Below are positions 10,011-17,847 of a DNA stretch of 64,000 nt, piece after piece. Source of the DNA: Novispirillum itersonii subsp. itersonii ATCC 12639 (GTDB lineage Bacteria; Pseudomonadota; Alphaproteobacteria; Rhodospirillales; Rhodospirillaceae); contig NZ_KB907343.1 of assembly GCF_000381985.1 (NCBI RefSeq), forward strand, positions 157,892-221,891, read 5' to 3'. The notes below the pieces were generated by a model. The model saw nothing but the letters and a program-made list of their open reading frames with translations. It was not told the DNA's origin and made no database searches. Numbering within the stretch: the first letter of the stretch is position 1; the number at the start of each line of letters is the position of its first letter. The position numbers were made by a program, and so were the translations under genes.

Positions 10011-10047
10011 AAAGGGCTGCCCCCGTCAGCCGGAGGCAGCCCTTTTT
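10011..10047 (-). terminator. Rho-independent terminator of leuB
   Basis: Perfect 8-bp stem GGGCTGCC/GGCAGCCC (10014-10021 with 10035-10042) with a 13-nt loop. It is flanked by TTTT on the exit side for minus-strand transcription and by a T-run on the opposite side too. Confidence 0.85.
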
Positions 10048-10080
10048 CTCAACAGACTCAATCCGTCAGTGCCCTGACGA

Positions 10081-11190
10081 TCAGCCGTTCAGCTTGCTCA
10101 GCTCAGCCAGAATGGCGTCGCCCATGCCATCGGTGCCAACCTGGGTGCAGCCCGCCGCCATGATGTCACCGGTGCGGATACCGGCGTTAAGCACGTTCTG
10201 GGCCGCCTGATCGAGCAGGTCAGCCTCCTTCAGCAGGCCGAAGGAATACCGCAGCATCATCGAGTACGACAGAATGCAGGCCAGCGGATTGGCCTTGTTC
10301 TGCCCGGCGATGTCCGGGGCGGAGCCGTGGACCGGCTCGTACAGGGCGCGGCGCTTGCCACCGCCGAGATCACCGCCCAGCGAGGCCGACGGCAGCATGC
10401 CCAGCGACCCGGTCAGCATGGCGGCGCAATCGGACAGCAGATCGCCGAACAGGTTGTCGGTGACGATCACGTCAAACTGACGCGGGGTGCGGACCAGCTG
10501 CATGGCGCAGTTGTCGGCGTACATATGCTCCAGATGCACATCCTGATACTTGGCGTCGCGCAGCTTCTGCACTTCTTCCCGCCACAGCAGGCCGGATTCC
10601 ATCACGTTGGCCTTTTCCACGCTGTGGACCCGACTGCCACGCTTGCGGGCGAGGTCAAAGGCCACTTCGGCAACGCGGATGATTTCGCTGGTGGTGTAGA
10701 CCTGAGTGTTGATGCCACGGCGCTCACCGTTCGGCAGGGTCTCGATCCCGCGCGGCTGGCCGAAGTACACACCGCCGGTCAGTTCGCGGACAATCATGAT
10801 GTCCAGCCCCTTGACCAGCTCCAGCTTCAGCGAAGACGCTTCGGCCAGCGCATCAAACACCAGCGCCGGGCGCAGGTTGGCGAACAGCTCCATATCCTTG
10901 CGCAGACGCAGCAGGCCACGTTCCGGCTTGACGGAGAAATCGAGGTTATCCCACTGCGGGCCACCGACAGCGCCCAGCAGCACCGCATCGGCATCCATGG
11001 CGCGCTGCATGGTTTCATCGGTCAGCGGGGTGCCATGCGCGTCGTAGGAGCAGCCGCCCACCAGACCTTCGGACACCGCGAAGTTGGTCAGACCCTTGCC
11101 GTTCATCCAGTCGATGATACGCTTCACCTGGGTCATCACTTCCGGGCCGATGCCGTCACCGGCGAGGATCAGGATATTCTTGGCGGTCAT
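10081..11190 (-). CDS. leuB: 3-isopropylmalate dehydrogenase
   Basis: LeuB oxidatively decarboxylates 3-isopropylmalate with NAD+ in leucine synthesis. The family landmarks are '[14 protein letters not shown]' at the N-terminus, '[14 protein letters not shown]', the catalytic lysine region '[10 protein letters not shown]', and the C-terminal '[14 protein letters not shown]'. Its 369 residues match the usual size (about 360-370). It is separate from leuCD by about 6 kb and has terminators on both sides, so it is probably its own unit. Confidence 0.97.
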   Translation of the reverse strand: MTAKNILILAGDGIGPEVMTQVKRIIDWMNGKGLTNFAVSEGLVGGCSYDAHGTPLTDETMQRAMDADAVLLGAVGGPQWDNLDFSVKPERGLLRLRKDMELFANLRPALVFDALAEASSLKLELVKGLDIMIVRELTGGVYFGQPRGIETLPNGERRGINTQVYTTSEIIRVAEVAFDLARKRGSRVHSVEKANVMESGLLWREEVQKLRDAKYQDVHLEHMYADNCAMQLVRTPRQFDVIVTDNLFGDLLSDCAAMLTGSLGMLPSASLGGDLGGGKRRALYEPVHGSAPDIAGQNKANPLACILSYSMMLRYSFGLLKEADLLDQAAQNVLNAGIRTGDIMAAGCTQVGTDGMGDAILAELSKLNG

Positions 11191-11241
11191 GGAACGGCGT
11201 CCTTAGCTGTCGGTCAGATAAAGAAAATTGCAGAAACCTGC

Positions 11242-11278
11242 AAAAAAGGCGGGCGGATGATACGAACCCGCCGCCTTT
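11242..11278 (-). terminator. Rho-independent terminator of metZ
   Basis: On the minus strand AAAGGCGG pairs with CCGCCTTT across a loop of about 20 nt and is followed by a run of six T. It lies between the metZ stop (11317) and the leuB start (11190). Confidence 0.8.
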
Positions 11279-11316
11279 CCTGCAACAAAATATCCCAATC
11301 GCCTGAACAGGCAGGA

Positions 11317-12564
11317 TCAGCCTTTCAGGGCCTGCCGGAAGTCAGCGATCAGATCGTTGGCGTCCTCCAGACCGACTGACACCCGCAGCAGTCCTTCGGT
11401 GATGCCCTGTGCCACCTTGTCATCCGGCGTAAGGCGCTGATGGGTGGTGGTGTAGGGGTGGCAGGCCAGCGTCTTGGAATCACCGAGGTTGTTGGAGATA
11501 TGGGCCAACTTCAGGCGGTTGAGCAGAGAGAAGGCCCCCGCCTTGCCGCCCTTGACCTCCACCGCCAGCATGGTGCCACCGGCCTTCATCTGCGCCTGCG
11601 CCAGCGCTTTCTGCGGATGGCTGTCGAGCAGCGGATAGGCAACCCGGGCCACACCGGCCTCCGCTTCCAGTGCCTGCGCCAGGGCAAAGGCGGTCCGGCT
11701 GGCTTTTTCCACCCGCAGGTCAAGGGTTTCCAGCCCCTTCAGCAGCACCCAGGCGTTGAACGGGCTGAGGCTCGGGCCGGTATGGCGCAGGAACACGCCG
11801 AGAATATTCTCAATATACTCTTTGCTGCCCAGTACCGCGCCGCCCAGACAACGGCCCTGCCCGTCAATATGCTTGGTGGCCGAATACACCACGATATCGG
11901 CGCCCAGCTGCAGCGGGCTTTGCAGAATCGGGGTGGCGAAGACGTTATCGACAATCACCAGCGCCCCGGCCTGATGGGCCAGCGCCGACACTTTCGGCAG
12001 GTCGATCAGCTGTAAACCGGGGTTGGACGGGGTTTCCAGCAGCACAGCCTTCGTCGGCTGCGACAGCGCACGTTCCCAGCCTTCCAGATCGTCGGGATCG
12101 ACGAACTCGGTGGTGACACCCCAGTGCGGCAGAATATCGGTCAGGATGTAAGTGCACGACCCGAACAGGGCGCGGCTGCCGACCACCCGGTCCCCCGCCT
12201 TCACCAGACAGGCCAGCGACGCAAAAATGGCCGCCATCCCGGTGGCGGTGGAGCGGCAGGCCTCCGCGCCTTCCAGCAGGGCCAGACGGTCTTCAAACAT
12301 CTGCACGGTCGGATTACGGAAGCGGGAATAGACAAAGCGTTCCCGGGTGCCGTCGAAGGATTCCTCAGCCTCTTCCGCCGAGGCATAGACATAGCCGGAG
12401 TTCAGAAACAGCGCCTCTGCCGTTTCATCAAAACCGGACCGCAGGACACCGCCGTGCACCAGCCGGGTCGACGGCGCACAGGTGGCCAGAAACGCCGGAT
12501 CCTTCACCACAGAGGACGGGCGGGTATCAACGGGAAGCTTCAGGGGGGTCTTATCGGAAGACAT
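11317..12564 (-). CDS. metZ: O-succinylhomoserine sulfhydrylase
   Basis: A 415-residue PLP enzyme of the Cys/Met metabolism family that makes homocysteine from O-succinylhomoserine and sulfide. The PLP lysine lies in 'VVYSATKHIDGQG' (about K231), with 'ETPSNPGLQLIDL' and 'FATPILQSPLQLGAD' as further signatures. The MetZ assignment (rather than MetB or MetY) rests on overall resemblance and on the SAM-II riboswitch in front, the usual control of alphaproteobacterial met genes. A promoter, riboswitch and RBS-masking hairpins lie in the 190 bp upstream. Confidence 0.92.
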   Translation of the reverse strand: MSSDKTPLKLPVDTRPSSVVKDPAFLATCAPSTRLVHGGVLRSGFDETAEALFLNSGYVYASAEEAEESFDGTRERFVYSRFRNPTVQMFEDRLALLEGAEACRSTATGMAAIFASLACLVKAGDRVVGSRALFGSCTYILTDILPHWGVTTEFVDPDDLEGWERALSQPTKAVLLETPSNPGLQLIDLPKVSALAHQAGALVIVDNVFATPILQSPLQLGADIVVYSATKHIDGQGRCLGGAVLGSKEYIENILGVFLRHTGPSLSPFNAWVLLKGLETLDLRVEKASRTAFALAQALEAEAGVARVAYPLLDSHPQKALAQAQMKAGGTMLAVEVKGGKAGAFSLLNRLKLAHISNNLGDSKTLACHPYTTTHQRLTPDDKVAQGITEGLLRVSVGLEDANDLIADFRQALKG

Positions 12565-12565
12565 G

Positions 12566-12607
12566 GGTCAGGCCCTTCGTCAGAGTGAGTCCTGACCGGC
12601 GGGCCTG
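12566..12607 (-). promoter_or_regulatory. Expression platform of the metZ leader (alternative hairpins around the RBS)
   Basis: The metZ ribosome binding site (GAAGGG, 12578-12573) overlaps or lies within two mutually exclusive 7-bp pairings. CAGGCCC (12607-12601) can pair with GGGCCTG (12575-12569), and GGTCAGG (12597-12591) can pair with CCTGACC (12572-12566). Such competition is what a translational on/off switch downstream of a SAM-II aptamer would look like. The pairings are seen; the switching is inference. Confidence 0.6.
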
Positions 12608-12628
12608 GGCAGACGTATCAGGGACTCT

Positions 12629-12690
12629 ACCCGGACCTTTTAGCGAATTTTTTTACCGTGGCCGCAAGCCGGTCGCAAATCACCACGGGT
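12629..12690 (-). promoter_or_regulatory. SAM-II (metA-type) riboswitch upstream of metZ
   Basis: The minus strand shows the hallmark order of the SAM-II class. There is a 5' P1 arm CGTGG (12687-12683), then GTGATTTG, GACCGG, GGCTTGCGG, the 3' P1 arm CCACG, an A-rich joining stretch, and the conserved pseudoknot strand GCTAAAAGGTC (12644-12634), whose GGTC can pair with GACC in the loop region. SAM binding would stabilise the pseudoknot and lower metZ expression. The match to the known consensus is by eye but spans all conserved blocks. Confidence 0.9.
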
Positions 12691-12725
12691 ACCGCAGGCA
12701 ACAGGGCTGCATCGGGTACACCGTT

Positions 12726-12754
12726 TTCATAGCGCCGCTTGACGCAGCGTGCAA
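12726..12754 (-). promoter_or_regulatory. Sigma-70-type promoter for the SAM-II leader
   Basis: On the minus strand TTGCAC (12754-12749) is followed after exactly 17 bp by TATGAA (12731-12726). This would start transcription about 30 bp before the riboswitch aptamer. It lies just behind the radical SAM stop codon (12762). Confidence 0.6.
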
Positions 12755-12761
12755 GCGTTTC

Positions 12762-13688
12762 TCAGCCGGAACATGCCGCCCCGCCCAGCACACAGAATTT
12801 GGCACAGTGCGGATGATTGAGCGGAACATCCGCTGCCGCATCAATCAGACTCGACCCCAGATCAAAACGCAGGTCATAGGGTAGCAGCGTACAGGCAATG
12901 ACCGACAGATGCCCGGCCCCCCGCCGCCGCACCACCATGCGGCTGCTCGCACACATCATCTGATCCGGTGACTTTCCCAGAAGATCCCAGCAGGCGGTGG
13001 AGATTTCCGGCACCGGCTGCGTTTCATCCATTTCGGGGAACAGCACCAGAGCCCGACGGTCCTGCACATCCAACGGAATCCCCATCTGCTGGCAAAGGGC
13101 AGCGAACCCGGATCGCACCTGTGTTTCCGTTTCCCCGGCGGGCATCCGACAGGCCAGAGCCAGACGGACCCCAGCCTTTGCCAGCCCCGTCAGCCCCCAC
13201 ACCGCGGGCTGCCAGCTGCCCGGCCCGCGAACTGCCTCGTGCCCCGCCTGCGTATAATGGTCCAGCGACACCCGCAGGGTCAGTTGACCCGCATACTGTT
13301 TTGCCAGCGCGGTCACTCCGGCCAGATGATGGTGCAGGGGCTTCATCGCGTTGGTCAGCACCAACACCCGACAGCCTGTTTCCAGCGCCATTCTCAAAAG
13401 ATGGATGATCTGCGGATGCATGAAGGGCTCTCCGCCGGTGAAACCGATCTCCTCCAGCGGTTTTCCGGCCCCAGCCGCCTGCGTCAGGCAGACCACCAGA
13501 TCCTCTGGCGGGAACCAGACGAGGCGGTCATTCCGAGGACTGGACTCGATGTAACAGCCGGTGCAGGTGATATTGCACAAGGTGCCGGTGTTGACCCACA
13601 GGGTGCGCAGGGCCGACAGCCGGACCGACGCCCGTGGCGCACCGGTCAGTGTCCACTGTGGATCCTGAAATTTACCGGCAGTGCCCAC
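12762..13688 (-). CDS. Radical SAM protein of unknown function
   Basis: A 308-residue protein with the radical SAM cluster motif 'CNITCTGCYI' (C38, C42, C45), followed by 'IGFTGGEPFMHPQ', the GGE element that contacts SAM. The C-terminus has extra cysteines in 'HCAKFCVLGGAACSG', suggesting another metal or Fe-S site, though too few Cys for a full SPASM domain. The GTG at 13688 has AAGGGGG six bases upstream. The substrate is unknown. It is upstream of the SAM-riboswitch-controlled metZ, but metZ has its own promoter. Confidence 0.8.
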   Translation of the reverse strand: MGTAGKFQDPQWTLTGAPRASVRLSALRTLWVNTGTLCNITCTGCYIESSPRNDRLVWFPPEDLVVCLTQAAGAGKPLEEIGFTGGEPFMHPQIIHLLRMALETGCRVLVLTNAMKPLHHHLAGVTALAKQYAGQLTLRVSLDHYTQAGHEAVRGPGSWQPAVWGLTGLAKAGVRLALACRMPAGETETQVRSGFAALCQQMGIPLDVQDRRALVLFPEMDETQPVPEISTACWDLLGKSPDQMMCASSRMVVRRRGAGHLSVIACTLLPYDLRFDLGSSLIDAAADVPLNHPHCAKFCVLGGAACSG

Positions 13689-13798
13689 GGCAGCCCCCTT
13701 TGCTTTGGTGATGACAGCAGAAAAGCTGCTGCGATCGTAAGCGGTTGCCTGCCAGAAGGCGATTCACCATCCCGTGAGGGAACAGAATGAAAAGGCAC

Positions 13799-13827
13799 TT
13801 GCAAAGGCGGAAAAGCCCCCCTATAAA
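13799..13827 (+). promoter_or_regulatory. Promoter of the tRNA-Gly gene
   Basis: TTGCAA (13799-13804), a 17-bp spacer and TATAAA (13822-13827), with the tRNA starting 45 bp after the -10 box. This is a strong sigma-70-type match. Confidence 0.7.
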
Positions 13828-13871
13828 GAGCCTCCCTGACGGAGACGACTTTTCCTCCGCCAGCGCCCGGC

Positions 13872-13945
13872 GCGGGTGTAGCTCAATGGTAGAGCAGAAG
13901 CTTCCCAAGCTTACGACGAGGGTTCGATTCCCTTCACCCGCTCCA
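13872..13945 (+). tRNA. tRNA-Gly (anticodon CCC)
   Basis: The 74-nt cloverleaf includes an encoded CCA. Acceptor stem GCGGGTG/CACCCGC is perfect. The D arm is GCTC/GAGC, and the anticodon arm GAAGC-TTCCCAA-GCTTA has CCC at 13904-13906 with one terminal mismatch. The T arm is GAGGG-TTCGATT-CCCTT. It decodes GGG. The AT-rich integration remnant starts directly at its 3' end, as is usual when a tRNA gene serves as an attachment site. Confidence 0.95.
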
Positions 13946-14081
13946 AAACCTCTTCAATAAAATCAAAAACTTACAACTAATCGAAAGATTGGTGGCGCTT
14001 GTCGCTTAGGGTTTTGTAAGGCTCCTGTAAGTCTGCGGACAGGACGCGCCGGAATGAGACTCCCGACGCATCCAATCAGGC
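13946..14081. other. AT-rich junction behind tRNA-Gly (possible attachment-site arm)
   Basis: This stretch is clearly poorer in GC than its surroundings. It holds a 7-bp stem with a GAAA tetraloop (13976-13993) and several short TGTAAG/CTTACA repeats in both orientations, which could be recombinase arm sites. No copy of the tRNA 3' end was found on the far side of the island, and no integrase gene is present, so an active element is unlikely. Confidence 0.35.
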
Positions 14082-14261
14082 TCATTCTCCGCCGTCTACC
14101 CAAGCTTCAAGATCTTCTTGGGTATAGAGGATAACACGGCCTCCGGGCTTCCTGAACTTCGGCCCCTTCCCCTGACACGCCCAGTTGGCAAGAGTCTTCG
14201 GCTGGACATGCAGAAAGGCGGCTGCCTGTTCACGGTTGAGATATCGCGGCTGAACTTCCAT
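14082..14261 (-). CDS. Excisionase/AlpA-like small DNA-binding protein
   Basis: A 59-residue protein with the MerR-like winged-helix pattern used by excisionases: 'YLNREQAAAFLHVQPKTLA' (helix-turn-helix) then 'FRKPGGRVILYTQEDLEAW' (wing). Such proteins bind attachment sites or act as regulators of mobile elements. I chose the ATG at 14261 (the start of the conserved domain); a longer start at 14327 would lie inside the IS. The IS inserted about 33 bp upstream, probably cutting the gene from its original promoter. Confidence 0.75.
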   Translation of the reverse strand: MEVQPRYLNREQAAAFLHVQPKTLANWACQGKGPKFRKPGGRVILYTQEDLEAWVDGGE

Positions 14262-14294
14262 CTGGGTCTCCAGAAAATGAAAAAGCCCGCTCAC

Positions 14295-14323
14295 TGGACT
14301 TGCCCGGAAAGAATGGAGAGCGT
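14295..14323 (+). repeat. Left terminal inverted repeat of the IS3-family element
   Basis: 29 bp, complementary to the right end at 28 of 29 positions; the mismatch is A versus G at the twentieth base. Confidence 0.92.
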
Positions 14324-14353
14324 GCAAGCTAACCTTGCACGAAGGACACTCAG

Positions 14354-14644
14354 ATGACGGGTTTGGGGATGAGGAAATTCACCGAGGATTTCAAACGCGA
14401 GGCGGTGCGTCTGGTTCAAACCAGCGGCCGGACCATCGAGCAGGTGGCGGACGACCTTGGGAGCGGGCGTTCGACGTTGGGCAAGTGGCTTGCCAAGCAT
14501 CGTGATGCGGATTTGGCTGCGGGTCCGCACGAAGACACAGCCAAGGAACTGGCTCGGCTGCGCAAGGAAAATGAAATTCTGCGTGCCGAACGAGAATTAC
14601 TAAAAAAAGCTGCGGCCTTCTTCGCCAGGGAAACAAGTCGATGA
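14354..14644 (+). CDS. IS3-family transposase OrfA
   Basis: A 96-residue protein with the N-terminal helix-turn-helix of the IS3 OrfA type ('KREAVRLVQTSGRTIEQVAD' then 'RSTLGKWLAKHR') and a C-terminal leucine-zipper-like heptad ('LARLRKENEILRAERELLKK') for dimerisation. Its stop overlaps the start of OrfB by 4 bp (ATGA), and an A-rich stretch (ACTAAAAAAAGC) just upstream could allow the -1 frameshift that makes the OrfAB fusion in this family. ATG 14354 has GAAGGA upstream. Confidence 0.92.
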   Translation: MTGLGMRKFTEDFKREAVRLVQTSGRTIEQVADDLGSGRSTLGKWLAKHRDADLAAGPHEDTAKELARLRKENEILRAERELLKKAAAFFARETSR

Positions 14645-15502
14645 TTTTCCGGCACATCGACGGTGCGAAGAAGGCCGACCTGTGCTTGGCCCGGACATGC
14701 GGCCTGTTTGGGGAGAGCACCAGCGGCTATTACGCCTGGAAAGGATGCAATCCCAGCCGTCGCCAGTTGGACGACATGGTGCTGCTGGCCCATATCCGCA
14801 GCCAGTTTCGCCTGTCGCATGAAACTTACGGCTCTCCCCGCATGACAGTGGAATTGCGCGAAGATGGGATCGCTGTCGGGCGGCATCGCGTCGCCCGGCT
14901 GATGCGTGAGAACGGTCTGAACGCCGTGCAAAGGCGTCGGTTCAAGAAAACCACCGACAGTGCCGACGACGACCCCGTCGCCCCCAACGTGCTGGATCGG
15001 GATTTCGCCGCTGATGGCCCCGACCAGAAATGGGGAGCCGACATTTCCTCTATCTGGACGGCGGAAGGCTGGCTGTATCTGGCGATCGTCGTCGACCTGT
15101 TCTCGCGGCGTATCGTCGGCTGGGCCACCAGTGACCGCATGAAGAAGGACCTCACCTTGACCGCCCTGAAACGGGCCTTGGCCACGCGTCAACCGCCGCG
15201 GGGCCTTATCCATCATTCCGACCGTGGCAGCCAATATTGCTCGGGCGACTATCGGAAGCTCTTTGCCGACTACAAGATCGTCGCCTCCATGATGCGGAAA
15301 AGGGAACTGTTACGACAATGCCATGGTCGAAACCGTGTTCAAGGCCATCAAATCCGAGATGATCAGGCGCACCATCTGGCAATCACGCTGCCAGGCCGAT
15401 AACGCCATTGGCCGCTATATCGACGGATTCTATAATCCCGTCAGGCGACATTCTGCCCTGGGATACAAAAGCCCATGCCGCTTCGAGGTCGAAGCCGCAT
15501 AA
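14641..15502 (+). pseudogene. IS3-family transposase OrfB, frameshifted
   Basis: The frame shows an integrase-core DDE transposase: first Asp in 'WGADISSIW', second in 'HHSDRGSQYCS'. At about 15297-15301 an AAAA run appears to hold one A too many. The frame then leaves the family sequence and stops at 15402, while the next frame continues with 'NAMVETVFKAIKSE' (carrying the catalytic Glu) and 'RRHSALGYKSP' to the stop at 15500-15502. The single-base insertion therefore removes the catalytic Glu. Either the copy is dead or the extra base is a sequence error in a homopolymer. Confidence 0.88.
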
Positions 15503-15510
15503 TCGGAGAA

Positions 15511-15539
15511 ACGCTCTCCACTCTTTCCGGGCAAGTCCA
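15511..15539 (-). repeat. Right terminal inverted repeat of the IS3-family element
   Basis: 29 bp matching the left end in inverted orientation with one mismatch. Confidence 0.92.
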
Positions 15540-15574
15540 GTTCAGCGTGGGATGATAACAGAAGGGCGGGGTAG

Positions 15575-15907
15575 ATGGCTCTAAGCGTCGAAGTGCAAGG
15601 CTATTGGGAACACCACGGCGCTTGCCTGTGGAAGATGGAAGCCCCTTGGTGGAAATACGAGGATTTCTACCGGAATCCGCGTTCTGTCTTCTGCGGGCCG
15701 AACTCGAGTTACAATGACCGCGAAATGTGGTTGACCTTGACGGAAGCTCAAGACTGTCATCGACGCTACCTGCCTTATGTCCTAACAAGCGTAAAGTATT
15801 GGGAAGACCGTTGCCAGCAGCTTGGCGAAAGTCTGGAATCACTGAAACGAAAGGGGTGGTTCCACCGCGAAGGCGTCGTGCGTATTCTGGTCTTTGAATT
15901 TCCGTGA
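15575..15907 (+). CDS. Orphan 110-residue protein next to the IS, function unknown
   Basis: The ATG at 15575 has AGAAGGGCGGGG upstream. The 110-residue product is rich in Trp, Tyr and Cys ('YWEHHGACLWKMEAPWWKYE', 'REMWLTLTEAQDCHRRYL') and ends in a short helical stretch. It has no signal peptide or membrane segment, and I recognise no family. Base composition is lower in GC than the core genes on either side, consistent with acquired DNA. It was probably divergent from the excisionase-like gene before the IS arrived. Cargo of a lost integrative element is the simplest guess. Confidence 0.55.
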   Translation: MALSVEVQGYWEHHGACLWKMEAPWWKYEDFYRNPRSVFCGPNSSYNDREMWLTLTEAQDCHRRYLPYVLTSVKYWEDRCQQLGESLESLKRKGWFHREGVVRILVFEFP

Positions 15908-16034
15908 GAACCAGCTTGAAGATGCTGACCGGTCGGGTCGATCTCTAAGATCCTGAAAACAGCCCTGAAACGCTTTTGGCGGCGGGCTATCCGCTGGAAC
16001 AGCCTGCCGCACGTAAATCATCTGCTTTCCGCCG

Positions 16035-16781
16035 TTACACCATACCGCCATTGCTCCGCAGGGTCTGGCCGTTGATCCAGCCGCCATCCGGGCCGGACAG
16101 AAACGCCACTGCCGCCGCGATATCTTCCGGTGTGCCCAGCCGCTCCAACGGTGGCAGCTTGGCAAGGCGGTCAATCAGTTCCGGTGATTTCCCCTTCAGG
16201 AACAGATCGGTGGCCGTCGGGCCCGGGGCAACGGCATTCACGGTGATCCCCCGGCCCCGCAGCTCTTTTGACAGAATGGCCGTCAGGGTTTCCACCGCCG
16301 CCTTGGTCGCCGCATAGACCCCATAGGTTTCAAGCTTCAGCCCGACCACCGAGGTGGACAGGGTGATGATCCGCCCCCCGGTACGGACCCGGTTTCCCGC
16401 TTCGCGCAGAACATTGAAGGTGCCTTTCAGGTTAACCGCAACCTGCCGGTCAAACAGCGTATCATCCGATTCGGTCAGTGGGGCCTGCATCAGGATCCCG
16501 GCAGCATTAACCACCACATCCACCCCACCAAACCGCTGTTCGGCCTGCCCGAACAGCGCCCGGACCGCAGCCGGGTCGGCAACGTCCCCCTGCACCGCCT
16601 CCGCCGTGCCCCCAGCCCAGACGATCCCCCGGACCACCTCCTCCGCCAGGGCGGTGTTTCCGGCGTAATTCACCATGACCGCAAAACCATCCCGGGCCAG
16701 CCGGGTGGCCACGGCCGCCCCGATCCCACGGGATGCCCCGGTCACCAGCGCCACCCGCTTCTGTCTCATCTCCGTCATCAT
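16035..16781 (-). CDS. Short-chain dehydrogenase/reductase, divergent from a LysR regulator
   Basis: A 248-residue classical SDR: cofactor motif 'VTGASRGIGAAVATRLA', 'NAAG' after strand 4, catalytic Ser in 'ITLSTSVVG' and 'YAATK' as the Tyr-Lys pair. The C-terminus 'GGWINGQTLRSNGGMV' is typical of 3-oxoacyl-ACP reductase-like SDRs. The tandem ATG at 16781/16778 has AGGA upstream. The substrate is unknown. The divergent LysR gene 133 bp away probably regulates it. Confidence 0.9.
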   Translation of the reverse strand: MMTEMRQKRVALVTGASRGIGAAVATRLARDGFAVMVNYAGNTALAEEVVRGIVWAGGTAEAVQGDVADPAAVRALFGQAEQRFGGVDVVVNAAGILMQAPLTESDDTLFDRQVAVNLKGTFNVLREAGNRVRTGGRIITLSTSVVGLKLETYGVYAATKAAVETLTAILSKELRGRGITVNAVAPGPTATDLFLKGKSPELIDRLAKLPPLERLGTPEDIAAAVAFLSGPDGGWINGQTLRSNGGMV

Positions 16782-16914
16782 CGCTGATCCTGTTTCTGTG
16801 CCCCATGCTGTCCGGGGCCCGCTGTGAACAGGATCATGCCACTTGCCCATGCACGGATAATCAGCCGATAATCGCGATCACTTTCCGAAAAATACTAACA
16901 ATAGAGAGAGCCTG

Positions 16915-17847
16915 ATGGACCGGTTCGAGGCGATGCGGGTTTTTATCCGGGTACTGGAACGGCGCAGTTTCACCCGCGCGGCGGAAGACCTTGGGCTGCC
17001 CCGCTCCACCGTGACCGATTCCATCAAACAGACCGAGGCCCGGCTGGGGATCCGGCTGTTACAACGCACCACCCGGCATGTCGCCCCGACGCTGGATGGC
17101 GAAGCCTATTACCAGCGCTGCCTGTCTATTCTCGCCGATGTCGAAGACGCTGAAAGCGCCTTTTCCGGGGCAACGCCGAAAGGGGTGCTGCGGATTGATG
17201 TACAGGGCAAGCTGGCCCGCCATTTTGTACTGCCGCACCTGAAGGATTTTCTGCGCTGCCATCCCGGCCTCGACATCCGGATGAGCGAGGGTGACCGTCT
17301 TGTCGATCTGGTGCAGGAAGGCTTTGACTGCGTGTTACGGGTCGGCACCCCACAGGACAGTGACCTGATCATCCGCCAAGTGACTCTGCTGCCACAGGTC
17401 ACGCTCGCCAGCCCGGACTATCTGGCGGAGTACGGAACCCCGCTGCACCCAGATGACCTGCTGAACGGCAGTCACCGGATGGTTGGCTTCCGCTCTTCCG
17501 CCACCGGATCAACCTTGCCGCTGGAATTCAGCGTTGCCGGAACTCTGCGCCCCCTGATGCTGCCGGTGTCGCTGTCGGTGAATGCGGCAGAGAGTTACTC
17601 TGCGGCTGCCGTTCACGGCTTTGGGCTGGTACAGATCCCCCGCTATCACGGCGATCTTCTGCTGGCCGCCGGGGCGGTCCGGGCTGTTCTGCCGGACTAT
17701 CCCCCACCGCCGATGCCGGTGTCAGTGCTGTACCCTCGCAGCCGTCAGCTCTCCCCCCGGCTGCGGGTGTTCATCGACTGGCTGACCGGCGTTTTTAACA
17801 GCCCGCCTGCTGCTTCAGGGAGGAGCGGAAGCGGGCATCTTTTTTGA
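16915..17847 (+). CDS. LysR-family transcriptional regulator
   Basis: A 310-residue regulator with the N-terminal winged helix ('FIRVLERRSFTRAAEDLGL' then 'STVTDSIKQTEARLG') and a periplasmic-binding-like effector domain from about residue 90. It is of the CrgA/AaeR-like subgroup by general look. The divergent SDR gene is the likely target. The 3' end overlaps the convergent GIY-YIG gene by 53 bp. Confidence 0.93.
   Translation: MDRFEAMRVFIRVLERRSFTRAAEDLGLPRSTVTDSIKQTEARLGIRLLQRTTRHVAPTLDGEAYYQRCLSILADVEDAESAFSGATPKGVLRIDVQGKLARHFVLPHLKDFLRCHPGLDIRMSEGDRLVDLVQEGFDCVLRVGTPQDSDLIIRQVTLLPQVTLASPDYLAEYGTPLHPDDLLNGSHRMVGFRSSATGSTLPLEFSVAGTLRPLMLPVSLSVNAAESYSAAAVHGFGLVQIPRYHGDLLLAAGAVRAVLPDYPPPPMPVSVLYPRSRQLSPRLRVFIDWLTGVFNSPPAASGRSGSGHLF

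Larger units (their letters stand above)
14295..15539 (+). mobile_element. IS3-family insertion sequence, about 1245 bp, OrfB frameshifted
   Basis: The element is bounded by 29-bp inverted repeats with a single mismatch (14295-14323 and 15511-15539) starting TGGACTTG. Inside are an OrfA with a helix-turn-helix and a DDE-type OrfB, the layout of the IS3 family. With the canonical TG...CA ends I see no flanking 3-4 bp duplication; TCA occurs at both sides only if the ends are shifted by one or two bases. It separates an excisionase-like gene from an orphan gene that were probably divergent neighbours before insertion. Confidence 0.92.
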
